From: Phil1 sp963643205
Lineage (GTDB): Bacteria > Bacillota > Clostridia > Christensenellales > CAG-138
Assembly: GCA_963643205.1 (NCBI GenBank)
Contig: CAVIJJ010000004.1
Location: 4,943 to 68,942 of the forward strand
Length of the DNA stretch: 64,000 nt
Reading direction: 5' to 3'
The notes under the pieces were generated by a model. It was given only the letters and a program-made list of their open reading frames with translations, was not told where the DNA came from and did not search any database. Within the stretch, counting starts at the first letter, position 1. Every line of letters begins with the position of its first letter. A program made the translations under genes and the position numbers. This document shows positions 8,818 to 17,275 of this stretch, piece after piece.

Positions 8818-9008
8818 TTACTGCCTCACCTCCAATACTTGCAGGGTAACTGTACAATAGATAGATTTTATGAATAAAAGGTTCAAATAATTTGCATATA
8901 ATTTTTATAATGAGTAATTTATTATATCATAAACCCAATGAACTGGCTAAGTAGCAAAGAAAGAAAAATTAGAAAGAAAAATAGCTATCTATGGAACTTA
9001 ATGCAAAG

Positions 9009-9038
9009 TTGAACTATCTATTTATAAAGTGATGTAAT
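9009..9038 (+). promoter_or_regulatory. Candidate promoter for the secreted amidase-like gene
   Basis: TTGAAC (9009-9014), 18-bp spacer, TGTAAT (9033-9038). The divergent strand carries another TTGAAC at 8887-8882 ahead of the sigma gene, so a shared ECF-type -35 element is possible but no shared -10 is obvious. Confidence 0.4.
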
Positions 9039-9041
9039 CGC

Positions 9042-9077
9042 AAATTTAAAGAAAAATTTAAAGAAAAATTTAAAGAA
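9042..9077 (+). repeat. Three perfect 12-bp tandem repeats in a leader
   Basis: The unit AAATTTAAAGAA occurs three times without a mismatch, ending 2 bases before the GGAG ribosome binding site (9080-9083). It sits in the 5' leader of the secreted amidase-like gene. Slippage could change spacing or leader structure. Confidence 0.9.
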
Positions 9078-9092
9078 TAGGAGAAATGACGC

Positions 9093-9905
9093 ATGAAAAG
9101 CAGAAAAATCCTAATAGTTGCAATTCTAATGCTATCTTTTTGCTTGTCAGGTTACGCAAATGCTATGACAAACAATAGTGAAGCATTGACGTATGACGAA
9201 AAGAATGAAGCAATAGAACTTGCTAAAAAATTTGCTTTCGAATATGAAGAAGCATTGGCGTTATTAGAAATGCCGAAATTTGGTTATGTGTTATTGTCAG
9301 ATGATACAGCATTGTTTATAGAAAAATTAAGATATAGCATTGAATTTGCCAAGATATTTAATACTGGCATTGAAAAATTGAAGCTAAATTCATTTGATGT
9401 TCTGATGGAAGAGAAGCGGGATGATAAAATAGTTATTGAAGTTTATTCATTATCAAACACATCAGCTTTGAAAGCTCGTGTGGCTGCAAACTATAGACAA
9501 ACAAGTGAATGGTATGGAAGAAATTATGACTCATCGAGTCAGTATGCAGCTGGTCCATTTATGCGTGTTGTGGAACTATGGAATTATATGACGGGGAATA
9601 CGGGAAATGGACCGCGTGCTACAGGATATAATAACAATAATGTATGGACATCATTAAGCGTTGTTCCTCGAACGGGAGATGTTTTACAATTTTATAGTTC
9701 ATCTGCTGGTAGATACTATCATTCGGTTATTGTTTCATCAGCAAGCAATGCTACACTATCGAATATGCTGAATAAAATTTGGATTTGTCAGCACTCAGGT
9801 GACTATGTGAACCGACCTTTAAGTGAGACTCTTGAAAACAACGGTGGAATAAGCAGTGGTAAAATGCGTCTTTTACGTCCGTTATCAACCGCATTTTCGT
9901 CTTAA
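9093..9905 (+). CDS. Secreted protein with a partial amidase-like (Amidase_6-type) C-terminal domain
   Basis: 270 residues with a clear signal peptide (basic MKSRK, hydrophobic core, likely cleavage after GYANA at 24 or close by). The middle (30-130) is helical and of unknown type. The C-terminal half (about 140-265) resembles the end of the putative amidase domain family Amidase_6: PRTGDVLQF, YYHSVIVSS and ICQHSGDYVNRPL match its GDV, DHxxxV and HxxxxxNRPL features. The catalytic cysteine segment usually found at the start of that domain is not seen, so it may be a truncated or non-catalytic derivative. The gene is AT-rich with a promoter and TAGGAGAAA binding site of its own. Likely exported; function unknown. 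Confidence 0.6.
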   Translation: MKSRKILIVAILMLSFCLSGYANAMTNNSEALTYDEKNEAIELAKKFAFEYEEALALLEMPKFGYVLLSDDTALFIEKLRYSIEFAKIFNTGIEKLKLNSFDVLMEEKRDDKIVIEVYSLSNTSALKARVAANYRQTSEWYGRNYDSSSQYAAGPFMRVVELWNYMTGNTGNGPRATGYNNNNVWTSLSVVPRTGDVLQFYSSSAGRYYHSVIVSSASNATLSNMLNKIWICQHSGDYVNRPLSETLENNGGISSGKMRLLRPLSTAFSS

Positions 9906-9935
9906 TCTACGGCAGTAAGTTAGTTTGGATATAAA

Positions 9936-9969
9936 AAACGAACGGAGACTCAATCAGCTCCGTTCGTTT
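9936..9969. terminator. Bidirectional terminator between the amidase-like gene and yajC
   Basis: 12-bp perfect stem AAACGAACGGAG / CTCCGTTCGTTT with a 10-base loop, followed by GTTTTC on the plus strand and preceded by an A-run that gives a T-run on the minus strand. Confidence 0.85.
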
Positions 9970-9992
9970 GTTTTCAATATTCGGTGCGCTGC

Positions 9993-10334
9993 TTATTTCT
10001 TGCTGTTCGCTTCTTCCATGGTGTTTTCCACGGCAACGTCTTCAACGTTGGCAATGGCGCCGCGGGCGAATACAAGGCGGGCCTTGTCGGGGCCGACGGA
10101 AACGGTGATTATATCGTCCTTAATATTGGTAACGGTGCCGTAAATGCCGCCAATGGTGCGAACGCGGTCGCCAACCTTGATAGCGGCGAGCATGTCTTTA
10201 ACCTTTTTGTCACGCTTGCGCTGCGGTATGATCATAACCAACAGCAGCACGATCATCATTATTATAATGAAGCCGCTGCCGTTCGTGAAGAAACTGGCGA
10301 TTGAACTGAGAACTCCGGATGCATCTTGGGACAT
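9993..10334 (-). CDS. yajC: Preprotein translocase subunit YajC
   Basis: Small single-span protein associated with the SecDF part of the Sec translocase. After the start at 10334 there is one membrane segment (about residues 18-36, FIIIMMIVLLLVMIIPQ) followed by QRKRDKK and the conserved cytoplasmic fold AIKVGDRVRTIGGIYGTV. I chose the ATG at 10334 because AAGGAAGG lies 10 bases upstream; the longer frame (10370) has no binding site. 113 residues is a normal length. It stands alone here: neither tgt nor secDF is adjacent as in many genomes. Confidence 0.93.
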   Translation of the reverse strand: MSQDASGVLSSIASFFTNGSGFIIIMMIVLLLVMIIPQRKRDKKVKDMLAAIKVGDRVRTIGGIYGTVTNIKDDIITVSVGPDKARLVFARGAIANVEDVAVENTMEEANSKK

Positions 10335-10478
10335 TATTGTAGAACCTTCCTTTTTAACGTGTTCAGCCAAAGGCTGCCATAAAATGATTGCGGTTGATAT
10401 ACCGCCCCTTTACTATATAATACAAGTTCGTTTCAGTCAAGAAAAAGCTTTTCCGTGAAATGAATTTGTCACAATCGC

Positions 10479-11357
10479 TCAGCAGAACTCAAGCGTGCAA
10501 ACCGGCGGAAAATCCCCCGAAACAAGCTCTTTTGCGCTTGCGGCGCCGGTTCCTTCAAGAAGCTTTTCCTCATTCAGCGGGCATATCATGGAAAACATAA
10601 TGTCGCCCGTGCGCATGGCGGGCAGATTAACGAAAGTGCCTGCGGGCATGCGGAACGTAAGCGCGCCGAACTCCTCGGCAAGGGAGCTTAAAAGTCCCTC
10701 AGGTTCAGCTCCAACAAGCTCGTACACATCCGCGCCGTACTCGGTTTCCGTAAGAAGCGCGTATGCCTTTCCGCTTGAAAAGGCGTATCCGCCCGAAACC
10801 TTGGCCTCCTCAAGGCTTATTTCCATGTATTCCTTTGTGCGGACCATGGTGCCGATGTAATTGGCGGCAAACTCATTGTATATTTTCAGCATTTCATCGG
10901 GCTCAGCCTCGTGTATGGGGGCGGGCATGCCGGCCTCTATCCAGGGCAGGCTGTATTCACCGTGCATTGAAAAGGGCATATAGCCAAACTGCTCATAAAA
11001 GTTCACGTCCGGCTTAAGTATGGCGGCGGCTGTGCCGAGCGCCCTCTGCTCCTCGTGGCAGGCCTCTATAAGTCTTGCCGCGGCAAAGTGATGCCTGTAT
11101 TCCGGCAGCGTCGCAACGCCCGCTATCATTACGCAGTGCTTAATTTCTCCGCCAAGGCTTATGGGGTATGGAATGGCGTGCAGCGCGGCTATCATGCGGC
11201 CTTCATAAAACGCGGCCAGCACATATTCTGGCCTTGTGCGGCGGGTAAAGTAAAAATCGCTGTAGCCCGAGGCATCCTCGGGGAAGCAAACGTCCCATAA
11301 CCGCTGAGCCTCTGAATATTCCTCGTTTGTAATATGCCTTATCGTAAGCTCCATCAT
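10479..11357 (-). CDS. GNAT family N-acetyltransferase
   Basis: 292 residues. The N-terminal half shows the GNAT fold: IRHITNEEYSEAQRLW, the central strand ALHAIPYPI, and the acetyl-CoA loop region IAGVATLPEYRHHFAAARLI (about 78-97), followed by ILKPDVNFYEQFGY, the typical beta-bulge and final helix. The C-terminal ~130 residues look like the sterol-carrier-like extension of the Eis group, but shorter. It overlaps the DUF2156 gene by 4 bp (ATGA), so the two acyltransferases are cotranscribed and coupled. The acetylated substrate is unknown. Confidence 0.85.
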   Translation of the reverse strand: MMELTIRHITNEEYSEAQRLWDVCFPEDASGYSDFYFTRRTRPEYVLAAFYEGRMIAALHAIPYPISLGGEIKHCVMIAGVATLPEYRHHFAAARLIEACHEEQRALGTAAAILKPDVNFYEQFGYMPFSMHGEYSLPWIEAGMPAPIHEAEPDEMLKIYNEFAANYIGTMVRTKEYMEISLEEAKVSGGYAFSSGKAYALLTETEYGADVYELVGAEPEGLLSSLAEEFGALTFRMPAGTFVNLPAMRTGDIMFSMICPLNEEKLLEGTGAASAKELVSGDFPPVCTLEFC

Positions 11358-12247
11358 ACGGGCCTCCCGTCGAATTTATCTATCATGTACGCGGGGAAAT
11401 AGGAAAGCTTGGCTTTTCTAAGACCCTCCATGCCCATGTCCTCCTCGCGGTTTATGAACTTAACATCCGTAAGCTCGTGCTGCACAAACTGGTTGTTTAT
11501 AACCGGGAAAAGGCCAACTATTTCGTTGTCCGCCTTTTCTATATGCACAACGGCCATGTTGTCGTTTATCTTCTGGCCAAGCGTGAACGCCGCAAGGCGG
11601 CCGTCTATCCTTATTCCGCCGCCGCGTATGCCAAGCGTGTCCATGTGAGTTATAAGCGTTTTTATGGCGCTCAGCTCCAGCATGTCAATTTCGTCCTTAG
11701 GCTTTTCGCTCATCCATTCGTTAAACATTTCAACGCATTCGTCAAGCATATCGGGCGTTATTTTAACGTATTCAAACCGCTCGCCGTATTCCGCCATGAA
11801 CTGATGAATGTGGTTCCTTTTCGCGTGCAGCTTTTTGCCGGAAAGATCCCTTAGGCTTTCCATGGTGTATACATAGTCGCTGTTGTCCCTGTCTTCCGTG
11901 AGCTCATAGCCCGAGCAGCGCTCAAACGCCGCCTTTATGGGGCCGGATATGGCCTTGAATATGGGTTCCATCCCGTGCGCGCGCATATATTCCGCTGCCT
12001 TGTCGAGCGCGGTTTGATAGTAGGCTGAATCCGGCTCAAGCGTGAGCGGGGCGAACATATAGCTTTCGCCGTCGCACCAATGGATAAGTATATACAGAGC
12101 CCGGCCGTCTTCATAGGCGAGTATGTTCCCGCAGCTGCCCCAGCTTAATATGTTTGAAAAAGTGTATTCCGAGCATTCAAGCTTCCACGCGGAAGTGTAG
12201 CGCTCAATCATTGCCTTCATAGAGATGTCTATCGGCTTAAAATCCAT
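11354..12247 (-). CDS. DUF2156 domain protein (phosphatidylglycerol lysyltransferase C-terminal-like)
   Basis: 297-residue soluble protein with the two-lobed GNAT-like fold of DUF2156, related to the catalytic domain of MprF/LysX lipid aminoacyltransferases. Recognisable parts are the N-terminal FSNILSWGSCGNILAYEDG, the central LSGKKLHAKRNHIHQF basic helix (about 134-149), and the late ALGQ/GLFPVINNQF-type segment with KFINREEDMGMEGLRKAKLSY. No membrane segments are present, so it is not an MprF flippase. It directly precedes the GNAT gene; together they may transfer acyl or aminoacyl groups to a common target, which is inference. Confidence 0.85.
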   Translation of the reverse strand: MDFKPIDISMKAMIERYTSAWKLECSEYTFSNILSWGSCGNILAYEDGRALYILIHWCDGESYMFAPLTLEPDSAYYQTALDKAAEYMRAHGMEPIFKAISGPIKAAFERCSGYELTEDRDNSDYVYTMESLRDLSGKKLHAKRNHIHQFMAEYGERFEYVKITPDMLDECVEMFNEWMSEKPKDEIDMLELSAIKTLITHMDTLGIRGGGIRIDGRLAAFTLGQKINDNMAVVHIEKADNEIVGLFPVINNQFVQHELTDVKFINREEDMGMEGLRKAKLSYFPAYMIDKFDGRPV

Positions 12248-12319
12248 AAAGTAAATATGTACCTCCGTGATTTGTACGGTTGATATTTTAATATATGCCC
12301 CAAGAGCTTTGCAACCATA

Positions 12320-13099
12320 TTATACGCTTTTCAGTATAATGTCCGCGGCCTCGGCAAAGCCGTATCCGCCCTCTTTATTGAGTATATACGCGGGCAGGCG
12401 CTCCATGCGGCCAAGAAACGGCGAAATGTTGCTTACGGCGCAGCTTAAGGGGAAGGCGGCGAACATGGGCTCATCGTTTGGTGAGTCGCCAAAGAATATG
12501 GCCTCGGTCGAAATATCGCTTATTTTGCAGCATTCCTTAAGATACTTAAGCGCCATGTCGGCCTTTGAATACGCCCCGAACCAGGCGTTCACGTGTATGC
12601 TGCTTACCTTGGCCTCGGCTCCCATGCTCCTGCAGAGCTTAGCCACGGCGTACGCCGTTTCAAGCGGCAGCTTGGGCTCATCCTCAGCAAAGTCAAACGC
12701 CGCGTCATATATTCTGGCAAACTGATCGTGTGCCGGGCGCATAGCGGGAAACGCGCTAAATACGGCCTTCTTTACCGGCTCAAGCAGACCTTGCGGATCG
12801 GCCGCGGCAAGCGGATGGCGAATCATGCGAACATGACCCGAGCAGTCATAATCATATACAAACGCCCCGTTTTCACAAACAACGGCGAAAACCGGCCATT
12901 CCCTCAGCATCATGTCGCACCAGCCCGCGGGCCTGCCCGTTACGGGTATAAGCCTTAAGCCGCGCGCGTTCAGCCGCCACATGGCGGAATAAGCCTCGCT
13001 TGTAAGCTTGCCGGAATTTGTAACGGTATCGTCCACATCAAAAAGAATGTATTTAAGCCTGCTCAGCTTTTGTTTGTCCGCGTCTTCAAAGCGCCGCAC
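12320..13099 (-). CDS. HAD superfamily (Cof/type IIB-like) phosphatase
   Basis: 259 residues with the HAD motifs in order: motif I FDVDDTVT (19-26; nucleophile D20), motif II PVTGRPAGW near 52-60, and motif III/IV FFGDSPNDEPMF near 207-218. The region between motifs II and III is the C2-type cap found in Cof-like phosphatases and phosphomannomutase/SPP-like enzymes. Likely a cytoplasmic sugar-phosphate or nucleotide phosphatase; the substrate cannot be deduced. It lies 60 bp downstream of ftsH with a hairpin in between, and 72 bp upstream of the DUF2156 gene. Confidence 0.85.
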   Translation of the reverse strand: MRRFEDADKQKLSRLKYILFDVDDTVTNSGKLTSEAYSAMWRLNARGLRLIPVTGRPAGWCDMMLREWPVFAVVCENGAFVYDYDCSGHVRMIRHPLAAADPQGLLEPVKKAVFSAFPAMRPAHDQFARIYDAAFDFAEDEPKLPLETAYAVAKLCRSMGAEAKVSSIHVNAWFGAYSKADMALKYLKECCKISDISTEAIFFGDSPNDEPMFAAFPLSCAVSNISPFLGRMERLPAYILNKEGGYGFAEAADIILKSV

Positions 13100-13122
13100 G
13101 CCGTGCTCCTTTCTTCATAAGA

Positions 13123-13145
13123 GAAGCGGCCGCTTGGGCCGCTTC
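13123..13145 (-). terminator. Hairpin downstream of ftsH
   Basis: Perfect 9-bp GC-rich stem GAAGCGGCC / GGCCGCTTC with a 5-base loop. The T-run on the minus strand is weak (CTCTTAT), so it may be a partial terminator or a 3' RNA-stabilising hairpin between ftsH and the HAD gene. Confidence 0.5.
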
Positions 13146-13159
13146 AATATCGCTTATGG

Positions 13160-15169
13160 TTATTCGTTGGTGTTGTTCTCTTCGCCTTCGGTCTTGGCTT
13201 CGCTTTCGGCTTTCGCCTGCGCCTCAGCCTCGGCCTTTTCCTTGGCAAGAACCTCTTCATCGGCCGTTTCAAGGCGCGTGCGCCTGTCGGCAAATGTTTC
13301 AAGCGTTACTTCCTCGCCGTTGAACAGCTTTTCAAAATCGTCGCCGTCAATGTGCTCATATTCAAGAAGCGCCTTCACTATGCGTTCCATGGCGTCCCTG
13401 TGCTCGTTAAGCACGCTCTTGGCGCGGTCGTACTGCTCCTCAAGTATGCGGCGGATTTCCTTATCAACCCTCGCCGCCACTTCCTCCGAGAAGTTGCGCT
13501 GATGTCCCCAATCCTTGGCTATGAATACCTCTGTCTGGCCGCCCAGGAACACGGGGCCTATCTCGTCGCTCATGCCGTATTCAACAACCATCTTCCTGGC
13601 AAGCTCGGTGGCCTTCTGCAGGTCGCTGTAAGCGCCGGTGCATATATCGTCAAGGAATATGCTTTCCGCCACTCGTCCGCCGAGAGCCATGGAGATTTCG
13701 TCGAGTATCTTTCCGCGGGACATATGGTCGCGGTCATCCTCGGGCATTGTCATGGTATAGCCCGCCGCTCTGCCGCGCGGTATAACGCTTATCTCGTGCA
13801 CGGGATCGCAATTGGGCAGAACCCTGGCGACCACGGCGTGGCCCGCCTCGTGGTAGGCGGTAATCTTCTTATCCTCGGGGGTGATAACGTGGCTGCGCTT
13901 TTCGGGGCCGACCACTGTGCGGGTTATGGCCTCCTCAAGCTCCGTCATGCCGATTTCCTTTTTCTTGTACCTTGCGGCAAGTATGGCGGCCTCGTTCAGC
14001 ACGTTTTCAAGATCCGCGCCGGTAAAGCCGGGTGTACGCTTGGCAAGAACGGAAAGGCTTACCTCCGCGGCTAAGGGCTTGCCCTTGGCGTGAACCTTCA
14101 GAATGGCTTCGCGGCCCTTTACGTCGGGGTAATTTACGGTTATCTGCCTGTCAAACCTGCCGGGGCGCAGAAGCGCGGGATCGAGAATATCCGGGCGGTT
14201 GGTGGCGGCTATAACTATTATGCCCTCGTTTATGGCAAAGCCGTCCATCTCAACAAGCAGCTGGTTAAGCGTTTGCTCGCGCTCATCATGGCCGCCGCCG
14301 AGACCCGCTCCGCGCTGACGGCCAACGGCGTCTATCTCGTCTATAAACACAACGGCGGGGGCGCACTTCTTGGCGGTTGTGAAAAGGTCTCTCACGCGGC
14401 TCGCGCCAACGCCTACGAACATTTCAACAAAGTCCGAACCGGATATGGAGAAGAAGGGAACCTTCGCCTCGCCCGCAACGGCCTTGGCAAGCAGGGTTTT
14501 GCCGGTACCCGGAGGGCCTACAAGCAGCACGCCCTTGGGGATCCTGGCGCCCATTTCCGTAAAACGCTTGGGCGCGCGCATGAACTCAACAACCTCTTTG
14601 AGCTCTTCCTTTTCCTCGTCAGCGCCCGCCACATCGTCGAACGTAACGCGGTTGTTGGGGTCTACCTGCGTGCGGGCGTGGGCCTTGCCAAAGCTCATCA
14701 TCTTGTTGCCGCCGCCCTGAGCGCGCATCATAACAAAGTAGAACAACACTATTACGCCCAGCATTATAAGGTAGGGCAGAACGTATTCAAGTATGGAAGG
14801 ATCCGGCGGCGGATTATAGGTGTAAGTAAAAGGATAATCCTCCGGCGTGACCTTGTCGGCATCGGTTCCGTTTTGGGTGGCAACTATTGCAGCCATGTCC
14901 GCACGGAAGGCGCTTTCGCTGGATACCTTGCAGATATAGTCGTATTTGTCGGGGAAAAGATCCTTATACTTGGAGTTCTTTTCTATTGCCACAATCTCAC
15001 CGTTGCAGTACTCAACGGCTTCCAGCTTATCGGACTTTGCCATTTCAAGAAGATCGGCATAGTCTATGCTCTTATCATCGCTGTCCCCGCTTTGCAGCTG
15101 CGTAAGCAGCACCACCAGCAGCAGAACAATGACCAGATAGATAAGCGGTGTTTTCAGCTTTTTACCCAA
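13160..15169 (-). CDS. ftsH: ATP-dependent zinc metalloprotease FtsH
   Basis: Membrane-anchored AAA+ protease that degrades misfolded and regulatory membrane and cytosolic proteins. From the TTG at 15169 it has 669 residues: a transmembrane segment (about 8-24), an extracytoplasmic domain, a second membrane segment (about 127-147), the AAA module with Walker A GPPGTGKT (218-225) and Walker B VVFIDEID (273-280), arginine fingers in RPGRFDRQ, and the zinc site HEAGH (440-444). The C-terminal ~40 residues are a Glu/Ala/Lys-rich low-complexity tail. The TTG is supported by AGGAGG exactly 5 bases upstream; no ATG is placed well, and a frame extension to 15514 has no translation signal. Confidence 0.97.
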   Translation of the reverse strand: MGKKLKTPLIYLVIVLLLVVLLTQLQSGDSDDKSIDYADLLEMAKSDKLEAVEYCNGEIVAIEKNSKYKDLFPDKYDYICKVSSESAFRADMAAIVATQNGTDADKVTPEDYPFTYTYNPPPDPSILEYVLPYLIMLGVIVLFYFVMMRAQGGGNKMMSFGKAHARTQVDPNNRVTFDDVAGADEEKEELKEVVEFMRAPKRFTEMGARIPKGVLLVGPPGTGKTLLAKAVAGEAKVPFFSISGSDFVEMFVGVGASRVRDLFTTAKKCAPAVVFIDEIDAVGRQRGAGLGGGHDEREQTLNQLLVEMDGFAINEGIIVIAATNRPDILDPALLRPGRFDRQITVNYPDVKGREAILKVHAKGKPLAAEVSLSVLAKRTPGFTGADLENVLNEAAILAARYKKKEIGMTELEEAITRTVVGPEKRSHVITPEDKKITAYHEAGHAVVARVLPNCDPVHEISVIPRGRAAGYTMTMPEDDRDHMSRGKILDEISMALGGRVAESIFLDDICTGAYSDLQKATELARKMVVEYGMSDEIGPVFLGGQTEVFIAKDWGHQRNFSEEVAARVDKEIRRILEEQYDRAKSVLNEHRDAMERIVKALLEYEHIDGDDFEKLFNGEEVTLETFADRRTRLETADEEVLAKEKAEAEAQAKAESEAKTEGEENNTNE

Positions 15170-15230
15170 TTTGTCCTCCTGACACGCCCACAGAACGCGG
15201 GCATATCGTTCCAATTTAATTATCCTTGTA

Positions 15231-15259
15231 ATCATATCACACTTTGAGCTTATGAGCAA
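15231..15259 (-). promoter_or_regulatory. Promoter for ftsH
   Basis: Minus strand TTGCTC (15259-15254), 17-bp spacer, TATGAT (15236-15231) with TG one base upstream (extended -10). The TTG start lies about 60 bp downstream. Confidence 0.55.
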
Positions 15260-15413
15260 ATATTCAATATGAGCAATATTGTGAAAAAACATAGCCGCCG
15301 GTGGCACGGCGCAGTGTACTTTTTTATTGAGAAAAGGAGCTGATTGTGGTAGTGTATATGCATTGAATTTAATTATTGGCCCACAAGGGCCTAGAAAGGA
15401 TAAAATTTTTGCC

Positions 15414-17273
15414 ATGAAACGGATTACAAAAATGCTGTCTATGCTGCTGGCGCTCGTTACGGCGCTGAGCCTGTTCGGCTGCTCGGTTATGCCAACCGAT
15501 ACGGCCGAGCCCACAGCCGCCGCGGTTACGGAAACCGCTCAGGTTGTTGAGACCGCCGCTCCCGAGCCCACGCTTGACCCCGCTACGGAGGCCGCGGAGG
15601 CCGCGCTTAAGGCGCTTGACGAGAAAATATTCTGCACGGACGTTGCAAGCGACGCGCTTACTTTTCATCTTACGCTCGCTCATCCGGAGAATTTTCCCCT
15701 TATAACCGATTATCCTACCGGCTGGGGCGATTTCAGCTACGCCGCGCAGGAGGAATCCATTGCCGAAAACGATGAATGGTTTGAGGAGCTTTGCGCGATA
15801 GACCGCGATGCCCTTACGGATGATTCCAAAATAACCTACGATACCCTTTATCAGACCCTTGAGCCGGACGGAACCGGCATGGATTATTATTACTACAGCG
15901 AGGTACTCGATACCCTTGTGGGACTGCACTCCAATCTGCCGCTGAACCTTGTGTTTTACGATATGGACTGCAAGGAAGACGTTGAGAACTACCTGATCCT
16001 TCTTGCGGATACCCCGCGCTATGTTGACCAGATACTCGCCTTTGAGCAGGAGAAATCCGCAGCCGGCAAGTTCATGCGCGACAGCGCCCTTGATACCGTG
16101 CTTGAGCAGATACAGGACTTTATAGATTCCCGCGAAACCTGCTTCCTGCTCGGCACTTTTGATGAGTTCATAGCCGATATAGACGAGCTTACCGACGAGG
16201 AGCGCGCGGCATACAGCGCAAGGAACGCGGAGCTTGTGAACGCGCTTATAGATTCCTATCAGGTGCTTTACGATGGCCTTGAGGCCCTTCGCGGAACGGC
16301 TACAAACGAGGCCGGCCTTTGCGAGTACGGCGACGAGGGCAAGGCGTATTTTGAGGCGGAGCTTAAATACAACGCCTGCAGCGACATAACGCCGGAGGAA
16401 GCGCTGAACGTGCTCAACAGCGAGCTTGATACCATGATAAACAAGCTCTATAACGCTATGGATAAGGACCCCACTGTTTCCGAAAGGTACGACAAGGTAA
16501 ATCTTTCCGTAGGCACAACCGAGGAAAACATGGAATACCTTGAAAAACTGATGGCGGATTACTATCCCGCGCTTCCGGAGCACACGGTAACGTTTATGGA
16601 TTGCCCGAGCGAGCTTGAGGATCAGTTCAGCCCCGCGGCGTACCTTATTCCCCCGGTGGATGACGCGAGTGAGAACCTTATAATACTCAACGCCAAAACG
16701 CTTGAGGACGAAACAAGATACCTTGATACCCTGGCGCACGAGGGCTACCCCGGACACATGTATCATTATCAGTATCTGCGCACGCTTACCGAGAAAACCG
16801 GCTATACCCGCCAGAATCTTTCACTTACGGGTTATTATGAAAGCTGGTCTCAGTCCGCGGAGATATTCTTTGATAATTACAATACCCGCTTCGGCGCACC
16901 GTACTGCAACTTTATGAACGCGAACTCCAGCATAAGCGGCCTGCTGCTGCCTGCCATAGCCAGCATACAGGTAAACTATTACGGCGCCACGGTTGATGAT
17001 CTTTATGAGATTACCTCATCCTATTACAGCGAGGACGCGGCAATGGAGCTTGCGGAAACGTATTATCAGTACGCCGTTGAGAACCCGTTCTACTTTATAA
17101 AGTATGCCGTTGGCTTCAGCATATATCAGCAGAAGCTTGCGGAGGCCAAAAAGCTTTGCGATATCAAGTTTGACCTTATGAGCTTTAACGAAACCTATTT
17201 GAACATAGGGCCCACCTATTTCAATATATCCATGCCCATAATGGACGAATGGATAAGCGAGCATAAGAAATAA
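15414..17273 (+). CDS. DUF885 family lipoprotein (putative zinc peptidase)
   Basis: About 619 residues from the ATG at 15414. It begins with a lipoprotein signal (KRITKMLSMLLALVTALS, lipobox LFGC), then an Ala/Thr/Glu/Pro linker (about 30-60) typical of clostridial lipoproteins, then a DUF885 domain. The motif LAHEGYPGHMYHYQYL supplies the HExxxH-like metal site of this family, which is related to gluzincin-type carboxypeptidases. It should be anchored on the outer face of the membrane and may trim peptides. The binding site GAAAGGA is somewhat far (about 14 bases). DUF554 follows after 2 bp. Confidence 0.87.
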   Translation: MKRITKMLSMLLALVTALSLFGCSVMPTDTAEPTAAAVTETAQVVETAAPEPTLDPATEAAEAALKALDEKIFCTDVASDALTFHLTLAHPENFPLITDYPTGWGDFSYAAQEESIAENDEWFEELCAIDRDALTDDSKITYDTLYQTLEPDGTGMDYYYYSEVLDTLVGLHSNLPLNLVFYDMDCKEDVENYLILLADTPRYVDQILAFEQEKSAAGKFMRDSALDTVLEQIQDFIDSRETCFLLGTFDEFIADIDELTDEERAAYSARNAELVNALIDSYQVLYDGLEALRGTATNEAGLCEYGDEGKAYFEAELKYNACSDITPEEALNVLNSELDTMINKLYNAMDKDPTVSERYDKVNLSVGTTEENMEYLEKLMADYYPALPEHTVTFMDCPSELEDQFSPAAYLIPPVDDASENLIILNAKTLEDETRYLDTLAHEGYPGHMYHYQYLRTLTEKTGYTRQNLSLTGYYESWSQSAEIFFDNYNTRFGAPYCNFMNANSSISGLLLPAIASIQVNYYGATVDDLYEITSSYYSEDAAMELAETYYQYAVENPFYFIKYAVGFSIYQQKLAEAKKLCDIKFDLMSFNETYLNIGPTYFNISMPIMDEWISEHKK

Positions 17274-17275
17274 TC

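Noticed and set aside
9042..9077. Short tandem repeats as a CRISPR remnant
   Set aside because: Units are contiguous with no spacers and only 12 bp long; no cas gene is present.
14090..15247. 385-residue open frame on the plus strand opposite ftsH
   Set aside because: Antisense shadow of a conserved gene; no binding site, no recognisable domain, biased composition.
15170..15514. 115-residue N-terminal extension of ftsH to an ATG at 15514
   Set aside because: It runs through the ftsH promoter and into the leader of the divergent lipoprotein gene, has no binding site, and FtsH proteins start with the membrane segment that follows the TTG.
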